Shown here piece after piece: positions 7,101 through 8,862 of a DNA stretch of 8,862 nt; position 1 is the stretch's first letter; each line of letters starts with the position of its first letter. Source of the stretch: Nanobdellota archaeon (GTDB lineage Archaea > Nanobdellota > Nanobdellia > SCGC-AAA011-G17 > ARS1403); the NCBI GenBank assembly GCA_018831025.1, contig JAHJRB010000089.1, forward strand, positions 1 to 8,862. Direction: 5' to 3'. Below the pieces are notes generated by a model that was given only the letters and a program-made list of their open reading frames with translations, made no database searches and had not been told where the DNA came from. The translations under genes were made by a program, and so were the position numbers.

Positions 7101-7894
7101 CAACCGACGCCTCATGGGGAGACAACGGTGCTGATAGTGCCGCTTCTCAATCATATTACGCTATAGCTACTGGTGCAAAATCTGGTACTACAATCGTAAA
7201 TAATGAGTCCACAGGTTGGATTAATAGCACGGCAACAACTGCTGGTGTAATTAATGCTAGTTATGCTCATCAACTATACGATGGTGTATTGGTTATTAGC
7301 AAAAACAGCTCTTCTCCTTCATCAACTCAAGCCGCTGGTGATGGTTCAGAGGTCTTAAGATTAGATCTTGAAGCTGTTGGTGATGATATCACTATCAACG
7401 AGATGGAGTTCTGTGTAGCTGGTACTGCTACGGACGTTGTTGGAACAGGAAGCGTAACCCTTAAAGATGTTGGTGGAGGCACAACTTATGCCACATTAAC
7501 TCAGAGCGGTTATGATGCTTATCTGGACACAACGTTAGGTGCAAGTACCTATTACCCAATGGATCCATTGTCATTAGGCGGAACTGTTAGTTGTTTCTCT
7601 TTTGGTGATGATCCTCAGACAGCTAATACTCTCGCTGGTAAAGCTGGAAAGAATAATGAACCATTCTCAACTACGTTGGAGATTGCCGAAGGTACAACAA
7701 AGACCGTTAAGCTCTTTGGAGATACTACAGGTGCTGCAACTACATTGAACTTGCAAGTTTCATTAAAGGCTAACCCAAGTGCTAGCTTTGATGCTACAAC
7801 TTCAGGTGTTGAATGGCAGAATAATTCTGGTAATGATATAGACGAGTTAATCACTAAGAACACACCAATCACTGGTGGATCTCTATTGTACTAA
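4196..7894 (+). CDS. Large secreted S-layer-like protein with peptidoglycan-binding domain
   Basis: The protein has 1232 residues. A Sec signal peptide covers residues 1-27 (KNR, hydrophobic core, cleavage likely after SSASA). A short coiled coil follows (29-54, AELQAQINALMAQLAVLQQQ). Next is a PG_binding_1-type domain (67-156; LKVGDSGASVKCLQ, YFGPKTKTAVIKFQEKY, GSTTRAKL) and a PTDP-repeat linker (~163-180). The remainder is Thr/Ala/Val-rich beta structure in about six related Ig-like modules beginning near 184, 326, 501, 664, 835 and 1030. Typical module signals are an SASTP-like start, then D-I-x-V-T, and later a KGT...LTLIADL-like strand. An acidic loop at ~570-584 may bind calcium. The six cysteines occur as C65/C85, C486/C492 and C1073/C1133, suggesting disulfides. 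Codons are biased to U/A-ending forms such as GCT, ACT, GTT and TTA, as in a highly expressed gene. The S-layer role is inferred from size, composition and wall-binding domain. No Shine-Dalgarno is present. Confidence 0.85.
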   Translation: MIKNRIIATITGLAVAAMIVVPSSASALTAAELQAQINALMAQLAVLQQQLTDMGGTTGGTVTGCTITSFTTNLKVGDSGASVKCLQIVLNSVSDTQLSAGVGSPGQETEYFGPKTKTAVIKFQEKYAADILAVYGLTAGTGFVGSTTRAKLDTLLSSGSGTVPTDPTDPTDPTDPVDPGPAGSLIVTLASNTPAAQTVPANATAAAYNVPSTKINFTAGAGAVTVTGLKILRSGLSQDAAVSSIKIFDEEGNQLGTSQSIGSSHKANFNNISFVIPANTTKTLTIKVSYTVSATYTGNVLGFGIESASDITSNATSTSGSFALVGNSTTLTSSVTIGTATLYNGSLGTRNGTDLYVDPNDKDIRFTQVKISAGSGEGFIVQQVTAVKNGTVSAADVTNIRLVNDNTGETLGTVASLNADGRAVFAGLNVAVGKGLSVELSIIADMNDSGSGRTVAFDLHDGSAYTIEVVGGTYGFGLTPTYNNFCASAGTCTTQTVNQGYVTIQKSASTPATGYIAIGASQVELGAFDFTVTGEPINVTSTQVLMTISGATATQFTNVTGYNDDGEALFGPKDGTDADADDDETLTFTDGYTLPIGVNTIHIKANVATDVTATTDSITVAIPLNTLVAKGAVSGRTTYTTSTTGTGTVAPTATRSANLQTVQGPTLAVVTAGTPVTSSVVANAQNETFAYFDLDATSSGEDIKVTQILVADTTNGSTANTAADEEVINLELWGDPDTTDSVTEFVRLETSSSTAIQNTTTAVTTFTFKKPLKIKKGTITRLTLIADLTSAATNGHQHLIVDATDNVVSTGYTTGTAVTESYAGTGQLQTATSVGLLKIVKSASIPVQAQFVAGTTGNVMMSYRLFASYEDIGVTTLKIATEGTVAAVRASVAKVKVFYEGAQIGAIAGYNLDAGGDAVITLNAGELVVPKDTWTDLEIRVDLSEKSQLTDNTAIEIGLADYAALIANSTDASWGDNGADSAASQSYYAIATGAKSGTTIVNNESTGWINSTATTAGVINASYAHQLYDGVLVISKNSSSPSSTQAAGDGSEVLRLDLEAVGDDITINEMEFCVAGTATDVVGTGSVTLKDVGGGTTYATLTQSGYDAYLDTTLGASTYYPMDPLSLGGTVSCFSFGDDPQTANTLAGKAGKNNEPFSTTLEIAEGTTKTVKLFGDTTGAATTLNLQVSLKANPSASFDATTSGVEWQNNSGNDIDELITKNTPITGGSLLY
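4683..4736 (+). repeat. Short tandem coding repeat (PTDP linker)
   Basis: CCAACTGATCCTACAGA-like 9-bp-related units encode repeated P-T-D steps, ending P-V-D-P-G-P. It joins the peptidoglycan-binding domain to the Ig-like modules. Such a linker is extended and flexible, and its length can vary by slippage. Confidence 0.75.
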
Positions 7895-7918
7895 TCTCGT
7901 TTAGTTAATCTCGTTTAG
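7892..7918 (+). repeat. Two direct copies of a 13-bp sequence at the surface-protein stop
   Basis: TAATCTCGTTTAG occurs at 7892-7904 and 7906-7918 (period 14). The first copy begins with the TAA stop of the surface-protein gene. It probably arose by local duplication; no function was recognised. Confidence 0.8.
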
Positions 7919-7920
7919 CA

Positions 7921-7945
7921 TAAGCTTTTCTTGTGAAAAAGCTTA
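7921..7945 (+). other. Hairpin in the 3' untranslated region of the surface-protein mRNA
   Basis: The 9-bp arms TAAGCTTTT (7921-7929) and AAAAGCTTA (7937-7945) flank a 7-base loop. No T-run follows, so it is not itself an intrinsic terminator. It precedes one, and may stabilise the mRNA 3' end. Confidence 0.55.
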
Positions 7946-7957
7946 AGCCAAGAATTA

Positions 7958-7987
7958 CCCCGCCCCCTTACAGGGAGCGGGGTTTTT
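7958..7987 (+). terminator. Strong Rho-independent terminator after the surface-protein gene
   Basis: The GC-rich stem CCCCGC/GCGGGG (7958-7963 with 7977-7982) continues through one C-A mismatch to CCC/GGG with a TTACA loop. It is followed directly by TTTTT and a further T-rich stretch. It separates the surface-protein gene from the transposase. Confidence 0.9.
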
Positions 7988-7988
7988 C

Positions 7989-8015
7989 TTGTTTTATTTT
8001 TTGATATGGTATGAT
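7989..8015 (+). promoter_or_regulatory. Extended -10 promoter candidate for the transposase
   Basis: TATGAT (8010-8015) is preceded by TGG (extended -10), with a weak TTGTTT -35 (7989-7994) 15 bp upstream. The same TATGGTAT string occurs at the sigma factor start. Transcription would begin near 8022, so the RNA would open with the palindrome at 8021-8043 as a hairpin leader, 16 nt before the ATG. Confidence 0.4.
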
Positions 8016-8020
8016 GACGG

Positions 8021-8043
8021 TATTGGACATCCGATGTTCAATA
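8021..8043. repeat. 23-bp palindrome upstream of the transposase (one mismatch)
   Basis: The arms TATTGGACATC and GATGTTCAATA flank centre C8032 and pair at all positions but one (G8026 opposite T8038, a wobble pair in RNA). Apart from that position it is the reverse complement of the palindrome inside the transposase gene (8227-8249). It shares the core ACATCCGATGT with the copy at the gene's end. It is the upstream member of the transposase-associated palindrome family. Confidence 0.9.
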
Positions 8044-8052
8044 TACTATAAT
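8023..8052 (+). promoter_or_regulatory. Alternative transposase promoter that would give a leaderless mRNA
   Basis: TTGGAC (8023-8028), lying within the palindrome, and TATAAT (8047-8052) are 18 bp apart. Transcription would start near 8059-8060, that is at the ATG. A second TATAAT (8052-8057) overlaps. If used, part of the palindrome would serve as the -35. Confidence 0.35.
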
Positions 8053-8059
8053 ATAATAT

Positions 8060-8716
8060 ATGAAGAGAGAAATCGTTCAAGGTGAATATTACCATGTTTT
8101 AAATAGAGGCAACAACAAACAGCCCATATTTAAAGACGAAAGGGATAGAATTAGATTATTGTTTTCGATTCTTTATTTTCAATCCCCACAAACTCTCAAT
8201 AATATTCCCAAACGAATAAACCGCTATATTGAACATCGGATGTTCAATACTTCTGAAGGAGTAACTAATAAAATATTAGAGGAGCGATATGTTGAATTGA
8301 TTGGTTTTGTACTTATGCCAAACCATTTTCACTTAATCCTCCGTGAATTAAAAGCAGGAGGTATTTCTAAATACATGCAAAGAGTCTCAAATAGCTTTAC
8401 AAAATATTCTAATACCAAGAATAAGACATCTGGACATCTTTTTCAGGGATCGTTTAAAATTATTCACATTAAAGATGATAATCAACTTCTTTATCTCTCT
8501 GCTTATGTTCACCGAAATATTAGAGAAGTTAAAGGATGGAAAAACAAAGAACATCTTTATCCTTGGTCGAGTTTTCAGGACTATGTGGCTGAAAATCGTT
8601 GGGGAGAATTACTAAAAACAGATATCATACTTGAGCAGTTTCCCAATAAAGATAAATATAAGCTATTTGTTAAAGAAAGCGGGGCTAAAGAAGAGTGTCA
8701 AACATCCGATGTTTGA
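8060..8716 (+). CDS. REP-associated tyrosine transposase (RAYT, HUH/Y1 family)
   Basis: The protein has 218 residues and is a single-strand DNA transposase of the IS200/IS605-like Y1 superfamily. It shows the family opening YYHVLNRGNNKQPIF (residues 10-24), the HUH metal-binding motif H89-F90-H91 within LMPNHFHLIL, the basic turn GHLFQGSFKIIHI (125-137), and the probable catalytic tyrosine Y149 in LSAYVHRN, corresponding to the LSRYIHLNPV-like motif of relatives. YPWSSFQDY (167-175) is also typical. All key residues are present, so it is probably active. There are no terminal inverted repeats or accessory TnpB gene, as expected for a domesticated RAYT that acts on REP-like palindromes. Three copies of one palindrome surround it: upstream, inside (residues 56-64, YIEHRMFNT, in the variable region before the HUH motif), and at the end, where the palindrome supplies the TGA stop. 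No Shine-Dalgarno is present. Confidence 0.92.
   Translation: MKREIVQGEYYHVLNRGNNKQPIFKDERDRIRLLFSILYFQSPQTLNNIPKRINRYIEHRMFNTSEGVTNKILEERYVELIGFVLMPNHFHLILRELKAGGISKYMQRVSNSFTKYSNTKNKTSGHLFQGSFKIIHIKDDNQLLYLSAYVHRNIREVKGWKNKEHLYPWSSFQDYVAENRWGELLKTDIILEQFPNKDKYKLFVKESGAKEECQTSDV
8227..8249. repeat. Perfect 23-bp palindrome inside the transposase gene
   Basis: The 11-bp arms TATTGAACATC and GATGTTCAATA flank centre G8238. It is translated within residues 56-64 (core IEHRMFN). Of the three forward frames one contains TGA; the frame used is open. It is inverted relative to the copy at 8021 as judged by the centre base. Confidence 0.93.
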
Positions 8717-8720
8717 CACT
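8694..8720. repeat. Perfect 27-bp palindrome overlapping the transposase stop codon
   Basis: The 13-bp arms AGTGTCAAACATC and GATGTTTGACACT flank centre C8707. It shares the core ACATCCGATGT with the copies at 8021 and 8227 but differs outside it. It encodes the last residues (CQTSDV) and the TGA (8714-8716) of the transposase. It lacks a good T-run on either strand, so it would be only a weak terminator. Confidence 0.93.
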
Positions 8721-8741
8721 TTGTGTCAACTCATTTAACAA

Positions 8742-8862
8742 TCAAACCGAAACGGGTTCTTGACTAAAGGTTGAAAATCTAACCGAAAGCTTTTTGTTAA
8801 AGTCGACCCTTAATGAATTATTCTTCTCTTGATAGGCCTTAGCAAGTAAGCTAAGCTTTCTA
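8742..8862 (-). CDS. Possible C-terminal end of a minus-strand gene (partial)
   Basis: Reading leftwards from the window edge, one frame stays open for 39 codons and ends at a TGA (complement of TCA at 8742-8744). The peptide includes LLAKAYQEKNNSLRVDF and ends FSTFSQEPVSV. The composition is protein-like, and the arrangement would be convergent with the transposase. The other two minus frames have stops. The family was not recognised, and a 39-codon open frame can occur by chance. Confidence 0.3.
   Translation of the reverse strand, partial: RKLSLLAKAYQEKNNSLRVDFNKKLSVRFSTFSQEPVSV

Noticed and set aside
7862..7894. TPITGG near the end of the large protein as an LPXTG sortase signal
   Set aside because: The first residue does not fit, and no hydrophobic segment or basic tail follows. 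The protein ends six residues later (TPITGG then SLLY).
8060..8716. Complete IS200/IS605 insertion sequence
   Set aside because: The protein has the RAYT layout (NRG motif, LFQGSFK, YPWSS), no TnpB gene accompanies it, and no left and right ends typical of IS200/IS605 were seen. A single-gene RAYT fits better.
8714..8773. UGA recoded as glycine, extending the transposase by readthrough
   Set aside because: No other gene in the window contains an in-frame TGA, and the extension would be an unremarkable 17 residues. The standard bacterial code explains everything seen.

Overview
The window is an AT-rich stretch of bacterial DNA, probably from a member of the Candidate Phyla Radiation (Patescibacteria, Parcubacteria-like). 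This is an inference from gene content: a small ECF-type sigma factor paired with a DUF5667-like membrane protein, a very large Thr/Ala-rich secreted protein with a peptidoglycan-binding domain, a secreted lamin-tail/beta-helix protein, compact spacing, starts without Shine-Dalgarno sequences, and short perfect palindromes lying inside genes. UGA behaves as a stop: no gene carries an internal in-frame TGA, and one ends with it.

Layout, all confident genes on the + strand. (1) 1-1670: 3' part of a secreted lamin-tail-domain plus right-handed beta-helix protein. (2) 1671-1801: a short gap with two promoter candidates. (3) 1802-4050: four closely spaced genes, namely a membrane-anchored coiled-coil protein, a DeoR-type winged-helix protein, an ECF sigma factor, and a single-pass membrane protein resembling DUF5667 that is probably the anti-sigma factor. 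(4) 4196-7894: a 1232-residue putative S-layer-like protein with signal peptide, coiled coil, peptidoglycan-binding domain, PTDP linker and about six Ig-like modules, followed by a strong intrinsic terminator. (5) 8060-8716: a REP-associated tyrosine transposase (RAYT, HUH/Y1 family) surrounded by its own palindromes. (6) 8742-8862: possibly the C-terminal end of a minus-strand gene.

How they may work together: the sigma/anti-sigma pair lies directly upstream of the large surface protein, with a winged-helix regulator in front. This looks like a cell-envelope sensing and surface-layer expression unit. An 11-bp-arm inverted repeat, part of a cluster of TAGGACA half-sites, sits exactly where the sigma gene begins and is a candidate operator.

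The most unusual signal is the palindromes. Four different genes (beta-helix, winged-helix regulator, anti-sigma, transposase) each contain a perfect or paired palindrome of 21-42 bp translated in an open frame as a short extra peptide. The transposase gene also carries one copy of its palindrome just upstream, one inside, and one that supplies its stop codon. This resembles REP/REPIN elements and the protein-coding Rickettsia palindromic elements. It suggests RAYT-mobilised mini-palindromes that tolerate, or favour, in-frame insertion into genes.
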